This document shows positions 25,938-34,931 of a stretch of 64,000 bases of DNA, in pieces. Origin of the DNA: Streptomyces dioscori (GTDB taxonomy: Bacteria > Actinomycetota > Actinomycetes > Streptomycetales > Streptomycetaceae). The DNA is taken from contig NZ_KZ679040.1 of assembly GCF_003024195.1 (NCBI RefSeq), forward strand, positions 476,221 to 540,220, written 5' to 3'. Position 1 is the stretch's first letter, and each line of letters starts with the position of its first letter. The notes below the pieces were generated by a model. The model did not search any database. It saw nothing but the letters and a program-made list of their open reading frames with translations, and was not told where the DNA came from. The translations under genes were made by a program, and so were the position numbers.

Positions 25938-26201
25938 GGGTGCTCCTTGTTCGCTGTCGACTTCGGTCGCGCGCCCGACCCCTGTCCGGGGCCCTGCGCG
26001 TTGCCGCCATCCTTACGGTCGTCACTGGCCGATACCAGTGCGTCACGCACAGGGCCCATATGAGAAATCCACATCTTGCGCATAGGTTCCTCATATGCCT
26101 GGCCGGGCCCCTGGCACTGGTTGATACCGGAAGTAGCCAGCGAGACTCCCTGAGCGAGGAGCTCCTCGCGGCGCTCCGTGGACCACATGGGGGAGAAAAA
26201 G
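25938..26201. promoter_or_regulatory. divergent promoter region between RiPP genes and SARP gene, with repeated operator-like motifs
   Basis: This 264-bp AT-richer region separates two divergent units. CACTGG-N6-CCAGTG at 26023-26040 (spacer CCGATA) is an inverted repeat. A near copy, CACTGG-TTGATA-CCGG, occurs at 26115-26130, so CACTGG-N2-GATACC is present twice in the same orientation, 92 bp apart. CATATGAG (26057-26064) and CTCATATG (26090-26097) form a second inverted repeat between them. Such an arrangement suggests one or more regulators acting on both directions. Confidence 0.55.
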
Positions 26202-27020
26202 ATGGACATATGGCTTCTCGGACCGCTGACGGCCGAGGTGCGGGGCCGGTCGATCGTGCCGACAGCGGCGAAACCACGCCAGATTCTGGCCCTGCTGGCG
26301 ATTCACGCCAACCGCGTCCTGCCCGTCGGGACGCTCATGGAGGAGATCTGGGGCAGCGAGCCGCCGCAGAGCGCGCTGGCGACCCTGCACACGTACATCC
26401 TCCAGCTGCGCCGGCAGCTCACCGCGGCCTACGGCGCCGACGCGGGCGTGTCCGCCAAGGACGTCCTCGTCACCCAGTACGGCGGCTACTGCTGGCAGGC
26501 GCCCACGGACGCCGTCGACGTACCGCGCTACGAGCGGCTGGTCGCCGCGGGCCGGGTCGCCACGGGCGAGGACCGGCAGGAGAGGGCGTCGGCGTACTTC
26601 CGTGAGGCGCTCGCCCTGTGGCGCGGGTCCGCGCTCGTCGACGTACGCATCGGACCCGTGCTGAGCATCGAGGTGGCCCGGCTGGAGGAGAGCAGGCTCG
26701 GCGTGCTGGAGCGCTGTCTGGAGGCGGACCTGAGGCTGGGCCGCCACGCGGAGCTGCTGACCGAGCTGATCGAGCTGACCGGACGCCATCCGCTGCACGA
26801 GGGGCTGCACGCCCAGTGCATGACGGCGCTGTACCGGGCGGGCCGCTCCTGGCAGGCGCTCGACGTCTACCAGCGGCTGCGCCGCCGCCTGGCGGAGGAA
26901 CTGGGGCTCTCGCCCTCCCCGCGTCTGCAGCGGCTGCAGCAGGCGGTGCTCTCGGCGGAGCCGTGGCTGGACGTGCCCGGGTGCGGGGAGGACGCGCTGC
27001 TCGACCGCATGATCGGCTGA
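26202..27020 (+). CDS. SARP-family transcriptional activator (first of two)
   Basis: A 272-residue AfsR/DnrI-type activator from the ATG at 26202, preceded by GGGGGAG; an upstream GTG at 26178 is less likely. The N-terminal winged-helix DNA-binding domain runs from MDIWLLGPLTAEVRG through ILALLAIHANRVLPVGTLME to TLHTYILQLRRQL. The bacterial transcriptional activation domain follows from VDVPRYERLVAAGRVATG to the end. SARPs bind 11-bp-spaced direct repeats at -35 and recruit RNA polymerase; such repeats are found before several cluster genes here. It is divergent from the precursor peptide/YcaO pair and convergent with the sugar dehydratase gene 18 bp away. It may serve either the RiPP unit or the anthracycline genes. 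Confidence 0.9.
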   Translation: MDIWLLGPLTAEVRGRSIVPTAAKPRQILALLAIHANRVLPVGTLMEEIWGSEPPQSALATLHTYILQLRRQLTAAYGADAGVSAKDVLVTQYGGYCWQAPTDAVDVPRYERLVAAGRVATGEDRQERASAYFREALALWRGSALVDVRIGPVLSIEVARLEESRLGVLERCLEADLRLGRHAELLTELIELTGRHPLHEGLHAQCMTALYRAGRSWQALDVYQRLRRRLAEELGLSPSPRLQRLQQAVLSAEPWLDVPGCGEDALLDRMIG

Positions 27021-27038
27021 CCACCGCCCCCGGGCCGC

Positions 27039-28343
27039 TCAGCCGTTCTTGGTGACGAACTCGACGATCGACTCCAGCATGTAGTCGGTCATCTCCTCGG
27101 TGATGCCCGGGTACACCCCGATCCAGAAGCTCTGCTCGGTGATGACGTCGGAGTTGCGCAGGTCCCCCGACACCCGGTGCGGGGTGCCGAGATACGCCGG
27201 GTGCCGGGTGAGGTTGCCGCCGAACAGCCGTCGCGTGCCGATGCGCCGCTCCTCCAGGAAGGCGATCAGGTCGCGGCGGGTGTAGGTGGCGTCGGGCAGC
27301 ACGGTCAGGACGAAGCCGAACCAGCTCGGGTCACTGCCGGGGGTCGCGGTGGGCAGCAGCAGACCGGGGACGTCCGCGAGACCGTCGCGCAGCCGCTGCC
27401 AGTTGCGCCGCCGCGCCACGCCGAACTCCGGGAGCTTCTTCAACTGGCTGAGCGCCAGGGCCCCTTGGAGGTCGGTCGCCTTCAGGTTGTAGCCGATGTG
27501 CGAGAAGATGTACTTGTGGTCGTACCCCTTGGGGAGGTCGCCCAGCTGGTAGTCGAACCGCTTGAGGCAGGTGTTGTCCTCGCCCGGCTCGCACCAGCAG
27601 TCCCGCCCCCAGTCGCGGAACGACTCGACGATCCGCGCCAGTTCGAGGTTCCGGGTCAGGACGCAGCCGCCCTCGCCCGTCGTGATGTGGTGGGCGGGGT
27701 AGAAGCTGACGGTGGCGAGATCCCCGAAGGTGCCCGTCATCCGGCCCTGGTACGTCGAGCCCACCGCGTCGCAGTTGTCCTCGATCAGGAACAGCTCGTG
27801 ATCGGTGGCCAGTTGCTGGATCTCCGCGACCTCGTAGGGGTTGCCCAGGGTGTGCGCGATCATGATGGCCCGGGTCCGGTCCGATATCGCGGCCCGCACG
27901 CGTTCCGCCGTCGTGTTGTACGTGCCGAGTTCGAGGTCCACGAACACGGGCGTGAGGCCGTTCTGGAAGATCGGGTTCACCGTCGTGGGAAAGCCGCCGG
28001 CCACCGTGATCACCTCGTCGCCCGGCAGCAGCCGCTTCTCACCGAGCCGCGGGGACGTCAGCGCCGACAGGGCCAGCAGGTTCGCCGAGGAACCCGAGTT
28101 CACCAGATGCGCCTTGCGTACGCCGATGTGGCGGGCGAACCTGCTCTCGAAACGCCGGGAAGCCGCCCCGGCCGCGATCCGCAGATCCAGGGCCGCCTCC
28201 ACCAGGGAGACCCGGTCCTCCTCGTCCAGGACCGCGCCCGAGGAGAGGATCGGTGTCACTCCCGGTACGAAGTTCCCGGGCTGCTGCTGCCGGTGGTACT
28301 CGCGAACCTGCTCCAGGACCAGGGCCTTGGTGTCCGACGTCAT
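27039..28343 (-). CDS. aknP: NDP-4-keto-6-deoxyhexose 3,4-dehydratase (E1/RfbH/SpnQ type)
   Basis: A 434-residue PLP enzyme of the DegT/AHBA fold that does not transaminate. The lysine position is His ([14 protein letters not shown], His219), the mark of PMP-dependent 3-dehydrases. Cys191, Cys249, Cys251 and Cys259 give the CX57CX1CX7C spacing of the E1 [2Fe-2S] cluster. It removes the C-3 hydroxyl of a dTDP-4-keto-6-deoxyhexose, on the way to a 2,3,6-trideoxysugar such as L-rhodinose. The dedicated E3 reductase is not in the window; general ferredoxin or flavodoxin reductases may serve. Its gene is divergent from the 3-ketoreductase gene and convergent with the SARP. Confidence 0.9.
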   Translation of the reverse strand: MTSDTKALVLEQVREYHRQQQPGNFVPGVTPILSSGAVLDEEDRVSLVEAALDLRIAAGAASRRFESRFARHIGVRKAHLVNSGSSANLLALSALTSPRLGEKRLLPGDEVITVAGGFPTTVNPIFQNGLTPVFVDLELGTYNTTAERVRAAISDRTRAIMIAHTLGNPYEVAEIQQLATDHELFLIEDNCDAVGSTYQGRMTGTFGDLATVSFYPAHHITTGEGGCVLTRNLELARIVESFRDWGRDCWCEPGEDNTCLKRFDYQLGDLPKGYDHKYIFSHIGYNLKATDLQGALALSQLKKLPEFGVARRRNWQRLRDGLADVPGLLLPTATPGSDPSWFGFVLTVLPDATYTRRDLIAFLEERRIGTRRLFGGNLTRHPAYLGTPHRVSGDLRNSDVITEQSFWIGVYPGITEEMTDYMLESIVEFVTKNG

Positions 28344-28429
28344 AGCCGTCCCTCCTGTAAGGATTGCCTCGGGGCCATGCTTGCGCCGCCCGGTAGAGGA
28401 GCCATGGAGTCCCCGCGGAAAGGGCCTGC

Positions 28430-28472
28430 TCCAGCGGGCTTCCAGGGCCTTTCGACCTGCTCCGGCTAGCTT
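28430..28472 (+). promoter_or_regulatory. SARP-type promoter of the 3-ketoreductase gene
   Basis: Heptamers TCCAGCG (28430), TCCAGGG (28441) and TCGACCT (28452) have an exact 11-bp period. Eight bases after the last one comes TAGCTT at 28467, a good -10. Three heptamers with 4-bp spacers and an 8-bp gap to -10 is the layout described for ActII-ORF4/DnrI-type activators. The downstream gene starts at 28506. Confidence 0.75.
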
Positions 28473-28505
28473 GTTCGGCGACGTATCCGACAGGTGAGGT
28501 GGCAG

Positions 28506-29498
28506 ATGCCCGAGGACACTCCACGACCCGGACTCCGCATGGGGGTGCTGGGCTGTGCCGACATCGCGGTGCGCCGGATCCTGCCTGCGATCGTGGAGCA
28601 CCCGTCGGTGCGGCTGGTGGCCGTGGCGAGCCGCGACGGGGCCAGGAGCGCACGGCTCGCGGCCCGGTTCGGCTGCGCGGCGGTGACCGGCTACCGGGCG
28701 CTGCTCGACCGGGACGACATCGACGCCGTCTATGTGCCGCTGCCCCCGGGCATGCACCACGAATGGGTCGCCGAGGCCCTCACCGCGGGCAAGCACGTCC
28801 TGGTGGAGAAGCCGCTCAGCACCACGTACGAGCAGAGCGCCGAACTGGTGGCGACGGCCGGCCGGCTCGGTCTGGCGCTCACCGAGAACTTCATGTTCCT
28901 GCACCACTCGCAGCACGCGGCGGTACGGGACCTGGCCCGCGAGGAGATCGGCGAACTGCGGGTCTTCTCCAGCTCCTTCGGCGTACCGCCGCCCGACCCG
29001 TCGTCCTTCCGGCACGACGCGCGGCTCGGCGGCGGCGCCCTGCTGGACGTCGGGGTCTATCCGCTGCGCGCCGCCCAGCTCCAGCTCGACGGGGAACTCG
29101 ACGTCCTCGGCGCCTGTCTGCGCGTCGACGAGGCCACCGGTGTCGACGTCGCCGGCAGCGCGCTGCTCTCCACGGCGACCGGGGTGACCGCCCAGCTCGA
29201 CTTCGGCTTCCAGCACTCCTACCGCTCCGCGTACGCCCTGTGGGGCAGCCGGGGCCGGATCAGCGTGCCGCGGGCCTTCACCCCGCCCCGGGAGCACCGC
29301 CCGGTGGTCCGCCTCGAACAGCAGGACAGGACCACCGAGTTGACGCTCGCGGCCGACCACCAGGTGGGCAACGCGCTCGACGCGTTCGCGGCGGCGGCCC
29401 TGTCGGACACCGGGCGGACGGCCCTGGGAGAGGCGCTGCTGCGGCAGGCGCTGCTGGTCGAGCAGGTGCGCAAGGCGGCGCGGATCGTCAGCCTCTGA
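28506..29498 (+). CDS. aknQ: NDP-hexose 3-ketoreductase, Gfo/Idh/MocA family
   Basis: A 330-residue NAD(P)-dependent reductase from the ATG at 28506 after GAGGTGG. The Rossmann start is [18 protein letters not shown], with the conserved [14 protein letters not shown] segment of the Gfo/Idh family, then [17 protein letters not shown]. In deoxysugar pathways this enzyme acts right after the 2,3-dehydratase, reducing the 3-keto group of the 2-deoxy intermediate. It is expected for 2-deoxyfucose and rhodinose branches. Divergent from the 3,4-dehydratase gene and preceded by a clear SARP-type promoter. A 21-bp hairpin follows its stop. Confidence 0.85.
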   Translation: MPEDTPRPGLRMGVLGCADIAVRRILPAIVEHPSVRLVAVASRDGARSARLAARFGCAAVTGYRALLDRDDIDAVYVPLPPGMHHEWVAEALTAGKHVLVEKPLSTTYEQSAELVATAGRLGLALTENFMFLHHSQHAAVRDLAREEIGELRVFSSSFGVPPPDPSSFRHDARLGGGALLDVGVYPLRAAQLQLDGELDVLGACLRVDEATGVDVAGSALLSTATGVTAQLDFGFQHSYRSAYALWGSRGRISVPRAFTPPREHRPVVRLEQQDRTTELTLAADHQVGNALDAFAAAALSDTGRTALGEALLRQALLVEQVRKAARIVSL

Positions 29499-29511
29499 GG
29501 TGCGCGTGATG

Positions 29512-29557
29512 CGCGACGGGAAGGGCCGGCCCCAGCGGGCCGGCCCTTCCCGTCGCG
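29512..29557. terminator. bidirectional hairpin terminator, 21-bp perfect stem
   Basis: Bases 29512-29532 pair perfectly with 29537-29557 around the loop CAGC. It lies between the convergent stops of the 3-ketoreductase gene (29498) and the 4,6-dehydratase gene (29576). Confidence 0.9.
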
Positions 29558-29575
29558 TGTCGTGGCCGGGGCGGG

Positions 29576-30547
29576 TCAGACCCGCTCGGCCGTCGCGGGC
29601 AGCCGCGTCAGCCGGTCGCGGTACCAGTCGACGACCTCACGCAGTCCGTCGTCGAGCGACCGCAGCGGCCGGTAGCCGAGTTCGTCGCGGATCTTCGAGT
29701 CGTTGACCGCGTACCGCAGGTCGTGGCCCTTGCGGTCGGGCACCTGCCGGACCCGGGACCAGTCCGCGCCGCACAACTCCAGCAGCTTGGACGTCATCTC
29801 ACGGTTCGTCAGATGCGTACCGCCGCCGATGTTGTAGATCTCGCCCGCCCGGCCGCCGGTCAGCACCGCGTGGACGGCCCGGCAGTGGTCGTCGACGTGC
29901 AGCCATTCGCGGACGTTGCCGCCGTCCCCGTACAGCGGCACGGTCCGGCCGGCCAGCAGCTCGGTGACGAACAGCGGGATGAGCTTCTCCGGATGCTGGC
30001 GCGGGCCGTAGTTGTTGGCGCACCGGGTGGTGCGCACGTCGAGTCCGTGGGTGCGCCAGTAGGAGCGGGCGACGAGGTCGCTGCCCGCCTTCGACGCCGC
30101 GTAGGGCGAGTTGGGCAGCAGCGGCTCCTCCTCCGTCCAGGTGCCCTCGGCGATGGACCCGTAGACCTCATCCGTCGAGACGTGCACGAAGGTGTCGACC
30201 CCGCAGCGCAGGCTCGCCTCCAGCAGCGTCTGCGTGCCCAGCACATTGGTGGTCACGAACTCCGCGGGCCCGGTCAGGGAGCGGTCGACATGGGTCTCGG
30301 CCGCGAAGTGCACCACCGCGTCGTGCCCGGGGAACACCTTCAGGACCGCGTCCAGGTCCCGGATGTCCACCCGGTGGAAGTCGAGGCGCGGGTCCGCGAG
30401 CGGCAGGTTGTCCGTGCTTCCGGCGTACGTCAGCAGGTCGACGACGGTCACCCGGCTCGGCCGGGGTCCGGGCAGGCCGCCGGCCAGCAGGGAGCGCACA
30501 TAGTGGGATCCGATGAAACCGGCACCGCCGGTGATCAGGACACGCAT
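29576..30547 (-). CDS. dTDP-glucose 4,6-dehydratase
   Basis: A 323-residue extended short-chain dehydrogenase. NAD binding [20 protein letters not shown], the conserved [13 protein letters not shown], active-site STDEVYGSI, and [15 protein letters not shown] (the YxxxK pair) are all present, as is [19 protein letters not shown]. It makes dTDP-4-keto-6-deoxyglucose, the common precursor of every sugar in the pathway. The start ATG lies 13 bp inside the end of the glycosyltransferase gene, so it is cotranscribed with the glycosyltransferase and the P450-like gene. Confidence 0.93.
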   Translation of the reverse strand: MRVLITGGAGFIGSHYVRSLLAGGLPGPRPSRVTVVDLLTYAGSTDNLPLADPRLDFHRVDIRDLDAVLKVFPGHDAVVHFAAETHVDRSLTGPAEFVTTNVLGTQTLLEASLRCGVDTFVHVSTDEVYGSIAEGTWTEEEPLLPNSPYAASKAGSDLVARSYWRTHGLDVRTTRCANNYGPRQHPEKLIPLFVTELLAGRTVPLYGDGGNVREWLHVDDHCRAVHAVLTGGRAGEIYNIGGGTHLTNREMTSKLLELCGADWSRVRQVPDRKGHDLRYAVNDSKIRDELGYRPLRSLDDGLREVVDWYRDRLTRLPATAERV

Positions 30548-31863
30548 GATGCGGACGTACCTCCGAGACGTCGACGCCCGTGGGCGCGGTGCTGCGCGGT
30601 CAGCCGCTCCAGTACGGGGACGACCTCCGCCGGGGTCGGATCGGACTCCGCCTCGGTGCGCAGGCGGGCGGCGGCCTCCGTGAACGAGGGCTCCTCCAGG
30701 AGCCGTACGAGCCTGCTCCGCAGCCCTTCCACCGTCACCTCGTGGGACGGGAGATGCAGGCCCGCGCCCAGTTCCTGCTGGCGGCGGGCCCGCTCGATCG
30801 CGTCCCAGATCCAGCCCATGGCTATCTGCGGGACCCCTTCCACGAGCGCCGTCGACCAGGTCCCGGCACCGCCGTGGTGCACGACGGCCGTACAGGTCGG
30901 CAGCAGCGCGTGCAGCGGCACGTGGTCCACGAGGCGCACATTGTCCGGGACATGGGTGAGCAGCGCCCGCTCCTCGGCGCCGAGCGTGGCCACCACCTCG
31001 ATGTCGAGCCCCTCGATCGCCTTGAGGACCAGGTCGACGGGGACCGCGTTCGGGAACTCGGAGGTCCGGGCCGTCAGTCCCAGGGTGACGCAGACCCGGG
31101 GACGGGTCGGGGGGACGCGGAGCCAGTCGGGTACGACGGCGGGCACCGGGCCGTTGTACGGGACGTAGCGCATCGGGACGGCCGGGACGTTCGACGGCGG
31201 GCGGAAGCTGCGGGGCACCTGGTCCACCGACCACTGCCCCGTCACCGCCTCCTCGTCGAAGGGCAGGCCGTGGCGGCCGAGCGTCCACTGGAGCCACTGG
31301 CCGAGGGCGTCCTCGGGGTGCGCCGACTCCGAGCCCGCGTCCGCGGGGTCCGGGCCGAGCTGGGCGAGGAACGCCTGCCGCATGGGCATGAACATGTCCG
31401 GGAACGACAGCACGCGCGCATGGGCCGCGCCGGTCACCTTCGCGGCCACCGCCCCCGCGAACGTGAACGGCTCCCACAGGACGAGGTCGGGCTGCCAGTC
31501 GCGGGCGAACGCGACGAGGTCGTCGACCATCGGATCGTCGTTGACCAGGGCGAAGAACGTCGCGGTCATCATCGCGTCCCAGCCCTTGAGGAAGGCGGGG
31601 GTGAGCTGGCCGGGGGCGTCGGGGTCCAGCGACTGGTCGGCGTGGTGGGACAGCACGGAGTCACCCACCCCCTTCACCATCGCGTCGAGACCGGGATCGG
31701 CCCCCACCGGGACGGCGGTCAGCCCTGCCGCCGTGATGCTCCCCGTCAGCGCGGGCTGGCTCGCCACCCGTACCTCGTGCCCGGCGGCCCGCAGCGCCCA
31801 GGCGAGCGGCACGGACCCGTTGAAGTGCGCGTCCAACGCGAAGGACGTCAGCAGAACCCGCAT
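30535..31863 (-). CDS. aknS: anthracycline glycosyltransferase, GT1 (AknS/DnrS type)
   Basis: A 442-residue GT-B enzyme. The N-terminal acceptor domain starts MRVLLTSFALDAHFNGSVPL. The C-terminal donor domain carries VCVTLGLTARTSEFP and the nucleotide-sugar motif AVVHHGGAGTWSTALVEGVP. Family members attach dTDP-L-sugars to the C-7 hydroxyl of aklavinone-type aglycones and need a P450-like partner. The partner gene lies immediately upstream (40 bp) on the same strand. This enzyme is therefore the likely first glycosyltransferase, adding the aminosugar. The second glycosyltransferase, at 41874, is a close relative. Confidence 0.88.
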   Translation of the reverse strand: MRVLLTSFALDAHFNGSVPLAWALRAAGHEVRVASQPALTGSITAAGLTAVPVGADPGLDAMVKGVGDSVLSHHADQSLDPDAPGQLTPAFLKGWDAMMTATFFALVNDDPMVDDLVAFARDWQPDLVLWEPFTFAGAVAAKVTGAAHARVLSFPDMFMPMRQAFLAQLGPDPADAGSESAHPEDALGQWLQWTLGRHGLPFDEEAVTGQWSVDQVPRSFRPPSNVPAVPMRYVPYNGPVPAVVPDWLRVPPTRPRVCVTLGLTARTSEFPNAVPVDLVLKAIEGLDIEVVATLGAEERALLTHVPDNVRLVDHVPLHALLPTCTAVVHHGGAGTWSTALVEGVPQIAMGWIWDAIERARRQQELGAGLHLPSHEVTVEGLRSRLVRLLEEPSFTEAAARLRTEAESDPTPAEVVPVLERLTAQHRAHGRRRLGGTSASCVS

Positions 31864-31903
31864 GGCCGGTCCTTTCTCTGCGGCGGTGTCACGACGGCCG
31901 CCG

Positions 31904-33271
31904 TCACGCGGCGGCGGTCGGGGAGGTGGTCAGGGTGTAACGGAGCACTCCGCCCAGGACGGGGGAGCGCATCCGGCGCCGGACACCGTCGGCCGGGGCC
32001 AGCTGCGGGTGACGCTCCCGCAGCGTGCGTACCGCGGTCTCCGCCTGGAGCCGGGCGAACGCCCCGAAGAGAGAGGTGTGCGGGCCGGACAGCGCCAACT
32101 GCCCCTGTCCCACGGGCCGGGTGAGGTCGAAGTGGTCCGGGGCCAGGAACACCGCGGGGTCCCGGCCCGCCGCGCCGACATGGACGACGACCTGGGCACC
32201 GGCCGGGATGTCCTGCCCGGCCAGCGTGAGGTCCTCGGCGGCGATCCGGCTCTCCAGACGCACCGGCGGCGCGTGACGCAGCGTCTCCTCCACCGCCCCG
32301 GCCGCGAGTTCCGGGTTCTCGCCGAGCAGCGCCCACTGCCTGGGGTGCGCGAGCAGCGCCTCCACGGCGTTGTTGATCAGCCCGGCGGCGAACTCGACGC
32401 CCACCGCGGCGGTCAGCACCCCGACCGCGAGGGCGTCCTCTGCGGCGGAGGCGCCTGAGCTGCCGGAGGCGTCGGCGCGCAGCACCGTGCTGAACAGGTC
32501 GTCGCCCGGCTCGGACTGCCGTGCCGCGACGAGGTCGGCGACGAGGGCGCGTACGTCCTCCACCGCCTCGGTGAGCCGGCGGGTGACCGCGAGCGGCTGC
32601 GGGCAGAGCGCCGCGTCGAGCGCGACACCGAGGGCCGCACAGGTGTGGGCGAATCGGTCGCGCTGCGCGTCCGGGACGCCGAGCAGCGCGGCGGCGGCCT
32701 CGGTGGCCGCCGGGCGGGAGTAGTCCGCCATGAGGTCGAAGGTGGCGCCGAGCCGGTCGGCGGTCTCCTGATGGACGCGTTCGGCGTGCTTGCGGTGGCC
32801 GTCCGCCGCGCCCGCTCCGAGCACCGGGGCCGCCGACCGCTCCCAGCGCGCGTGGTCGGCGCCCGAGGCGTGCAGGAAGGCCCGGTCCAGCGGGATGATG
32901 TGGCACAGCAGCGGATTGCTCCACGCGTCGGAGAAGACGTGCCGCTGGAGGCCGGGCAGATCGGCGTGCCGCAGGCTCAGCCGCGGGTCGGCCAGCACCT
33001 CGGCGGCCACCGCGTGCCGGCCGGTGACCCAGGCCCCGGCCGCGCTCTGCCACAGCGGGGTCTCCGCCTCCCGTATGCGGCGGGCCAGCACCACCGGGTC
33101 GTCGCTCTCCGCGCGCAGGGTGAGGGCGTACGGGTCGCCGCTGGTCCCGTAGATCCAGTGGAAGCCGCGGGCGGTCAGCAGATGGCGGCCGAGCTCGCTG
33201 TCGGACTGCTGGGTCTGCCGGTCCTGCTCGGGTGCGGCGGGGGTCGTCTCGTCGGTTTCCGTGTCGGTCAC
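31904..33271 (-). CDS. aknT: cytochrome P450-like glycosyltransferase activator without heme ligand (AknT/DnrQ type)
   Basis: About 455 residues from the GTG at 33271 (GAAGGAGAC upstream). The overall P450 fold is evident (AAEVLADPRLSLRHADLPGL, AVEETLRHAPPVRLESRIAA, DIPAGAQVVVHVGAAGRDP). The heme-binding loop, however, reads SGPHTSLFGAFARLQAE: the invariant Cys and the FGxGxHxC pattern are lost, and the oxygen-activating I-helix Thr is missing (AAGLINNAVEALLAHP). Such proteins (AknT, DnrQ, DesVIII, EryCII) bind and activate the neighbouring glycosyltransferase. It precedes the AknS-like gene. Confidence 0.9.
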   Translation of the reverse strand: MTDTETDETTPAAPEQDRQTQQSDSELGRHLLTARGFHWIYGTSGDPYALTLRAESDDPVVLARRIREAETPLWQSAAGAWVTGRHAVAAEVLADPRLSLRHADLPGLQRHVFSDAWSNPLLCHIIPLDRAFLHASGADHARWERSAAPVLGAGAADGHRKHAERVHQETADRLGATFDLMADYSRPAATEAAAALLGVPDAQRDRFAHTCAALGVALDAALCPQPLAVTRRLTEAVEDVRALVADLVAARQSEPGDDLFSTVLRADASGSSGASAAEDALAVGVLTAAVGVEFAAGLINNAVEALLAHPRQWALLGENPELAAGAVEETLRHAPPVRLESRIAAEDLTLAGQDIPAGAQVVVHVGAAGRDPAVFLAPDHFDLTRPVGQGQLALSGPHTSLFGAFARLQAETAVRTLRERHPQLAPADGVRRRMRSPVLGGVLRYTLTTSPTAAA

Positions 33272-33330
33272 GGCAGTCTCCTTCGGGGCGGGGTGTGGCA
33301 CAGCTGTGGCAGCGGGGCTTGGTGCGGGTC

Positions 33331-34215
33331 TCAGGTGAGGGACAGGCCGCCGTCGACCGCGAGCACCGCGCCGGTCGCGTAGGCGGCGCGCGGGTCGGTG
33401 AGCTGGACCGCCCACCAGGCGATGTCCTCCGGGCGGCCGACCCGGCCGGCCGGCACGACGGTGGCCATGTGCTGGAGGAAGCCCGCGTAGGCCTCCGGCG
33501 TCATGCCGGACCGTTCACCGATCCCGGTGTCGATCACGCCCGGGGCGAGGCCCAGGACCCGGATGCCGCGGGGCGCCAGTTCCACGGCCCAGGTCCGGGT
33601 GAGGAAGTCGAGCCCGGCCTTGGCGGCGCCGTAGATCCCGTTCTCCGGCCAGGCACGGCGGTACAGCGCGCCGGCCGAGCCGATGTTCAGCACGGTCCCG
33701 CCGCCGTGTGCCGCGAGGGCGTCCAGGGTCTGCCGGGTGAGCAGCAGCGGGGCCAGCAGGTTGGTGTCGAGCTGGTCGCGGGCCGCCTCCCGCTTGGTCT
33801 CCGCGAGGGCGGCGAAACCGCCGGAGGCCGCGTTGTTGACCAGCACGTCGATACGGCCGAACGCGTCCAGCGCCGCGTCCGTGACGGCCCGCGGGGTGTC
33901 GGGGTCGGTGAGGTCGGCGGTGAGGACGTCGATGCCGGGATGTCCCTCGGCGGTCCGGGCGAGGGTCGCGGGCGTGCGGCCCACCACGAGCACACGGTCG
34001 CCGCGGTCGGCGAAGGCACGGGCCACGGCCCGCCCGATCCCGGTCCCGCCACCGGTGACGATCACGCCCCGGGGCGCGGGTGCGGTGGGGTCCTGTGCCG
34101 CGCCCGCGCCCGGGGTCGCTCCGGTGTTCTGCGCCCCGTTCGTGCCCCGTGCGGCGTCCGTGTCCTGCGCCGCGTTCGTGCCCTGTGCGGCGTCCGTGTC
34201 GGGTGTCGCGCTCAT
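33331..34215 (-). CDS. short-chain dehydrogenase/reductase, candidate aklaviketone (C-7) reductase
   Basis: A 294-residue SDR. The first 46 residues are a low-complexity Ala/Thr/Gln stretch made by a 36-bp repeat (around 34138-34210) and are not part of the fold. The Rossmann part starts [20 protein letters not shown], with NNAASGG, catalytic Ser in [13 protein letters not shown] and [16 protein letters not shown] later start would remove the extension, but I see no convincing ribosome site. In this cluster the missing reductive step after ring closure is reduction of the C-7 ketone (AknU/DnrE role), for which this is the best candidate. The alternative is a tailoring reductase. Confidence 0.8.
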   Translation of the reverse strand: MSATPDTDAAQGTNAAQDTDAARGTNGAQNTGATPGAGAAQDPTAPAPRGVIVTGGGTGIGRAVARAFADRGDRVLVVGRTPATLARTAEGHPGIDVLTADLTDPDTPRAVTDAALDAFGRIDVLVNNAASGGFAALAETKREAARDQLDTNLLAPLLLTRQTLDALAAHGGGTVLNIGSAGALYRRAWPENGIYGAAKAGLDFLTRTWAVELAPRGIRVLGLAPGVIDTGIGERSGMTPEAYAGFLQHMATVVPAGRVGRPEDIAWWAVQLTDPRAAYATGAVLAVDGGLSLT

Positions 34216-34260
34216 GTCCGGGACCGTAGGCCGGGGCGCTCGATTCGCGGTCGACTCCCG

Positions 34261-34695
34261 CTACGGCCGGTCGTCACGGGTCACCACCCTGTCCCTGACC
34301 AGCAGTTGGCCCGCCTCGCGCACGAGGACGTCACGGCAGACGCACACCAGGTGCAGCCGGGCGGGGCCGCCGCGCGGGACGGCGACGATCGACACCAGGC
34401 TCTCGGCGGTCAGTGAGCCGTCGTCCGCCGGGGTGACGGTGAGCATGCCGACGTAGTGGCGGTGGGTCTCCCCGGCGGCGGCGAGACCCGCGGCGGCCTG
34501 CCGGGCGCCCTCGGTCAGGGCCGGACGGCCGCGTACGGGCTCCGGGAGCGAGGGCGGCTTGAAGGCGCCGTCCTCGGTGAAGGTGCCGGCCCAGGTCTCG
34601 GCCTCGCCCGAGTCCAGGTCCCGCATCTGCCGTGCGTAGAAGTGCTGTACCTCGGCGTAGACGTCCGCCGGGGCCGTCGGGGCCTGTACCGCCAT
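34261..34695 (-). CDS. SnoaL_4-type (NTF2-like) polyketide protein
   Basis: A 144-residue single-domain protein of the cone-shaped NTF2 fold: YAEVQHFYARQMRDLDSGEA, then WAGTFTEDGAFKPPSLPEPV and GRPAL. It is strikingly similar to the C-terminal 120 residues of the aromatase/cyclase encoded at 43282 (IQRFYARQMRLLDEGEGDAW, AATFTEDGVFDQSSFAEPVR). Members of this group act in polyketide ring formation, dehydration or hydroxylation; the exact step is unknown. It is followed, on the minus strand, by the SDR gene and so on into the glycosyltransferase operon. Confidence 0.75.
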   Translation of the reverse strand: MAVQAPTAPADVYAEVQHFYARQMRDLDSGEAETWAGTFTEDGAFKPPSLPEPVRGRPALTEGARQAAAGLAAAGETHRHYVGMLTVTPADDGSLTAESLVSIVAVPRGGPARLHLVCVCRDVLVREAGQLLVRDRVVTRDDRP

Positions 34696-34780
34696 GCCGT
34701 GTTCCTTCCGCCGTTTCCGTTGACCGGGCGGGTGCGCTCCCGGCTTCCGAGGCTGAGGTCACGACGGTGGCAGTGCGCCC

Positions 34781-34843
34781 TCCAGGATCGGTCGAGCGCG
34801 GAGTGTGCGGGCGGGCCGGTGGCCGTACAGCCGGGCTCCAACG
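34781..34843 (+). promoter_or_regulatory. possible SARP boxes upstream of the DpsY-type cyclase gene
   Basis: TCCAGGA (34781) and TCGAGCG (34792) are 11 bp apart. A second pair, TACAGCC (34826) and TCCAACG (34837), is also 11 bp apart. A TAGCCG at 34850 could be a -10 but with a 6-bp rather than 8-bp gap. The region 34696-34931 is the divergent promoter between the SnoaL_4-like gene and the cyclase gene. Confidence 0.45.
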
Positions 34844-34931
34844 CTTCTCTAGCCGCGCTGGTGAGCATGGGCTGGCCGGCCGCAGGAACGCCGGCGGAAC
34901 GCTTGCGGAAACCCATCGCCGGGAGGCTCGT

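Noticed and set aside
25871..26209. A 112-codon minus-strand frame overlapping the peptide gene and SARP start
   Set aside because: No ribosome site and no recognisable domain; it covers the divergent promoter. The 59-codon peptide gene in another frame has the good ribosome site and the coupling.
27039..28343. Second sugar aminotransferase
   Set aside because: The PLP lysine is replaced by His219 and the [2Fe-2S] Cys pattern is present, so it is a 3,4-dehydratase.
31904..33271. Functional cytochrome P450 hydroxylase
   Set aside because: The heme-ligand cysteine and the I-helix threonine are missing, so it is called a glycosyltransferase helper.
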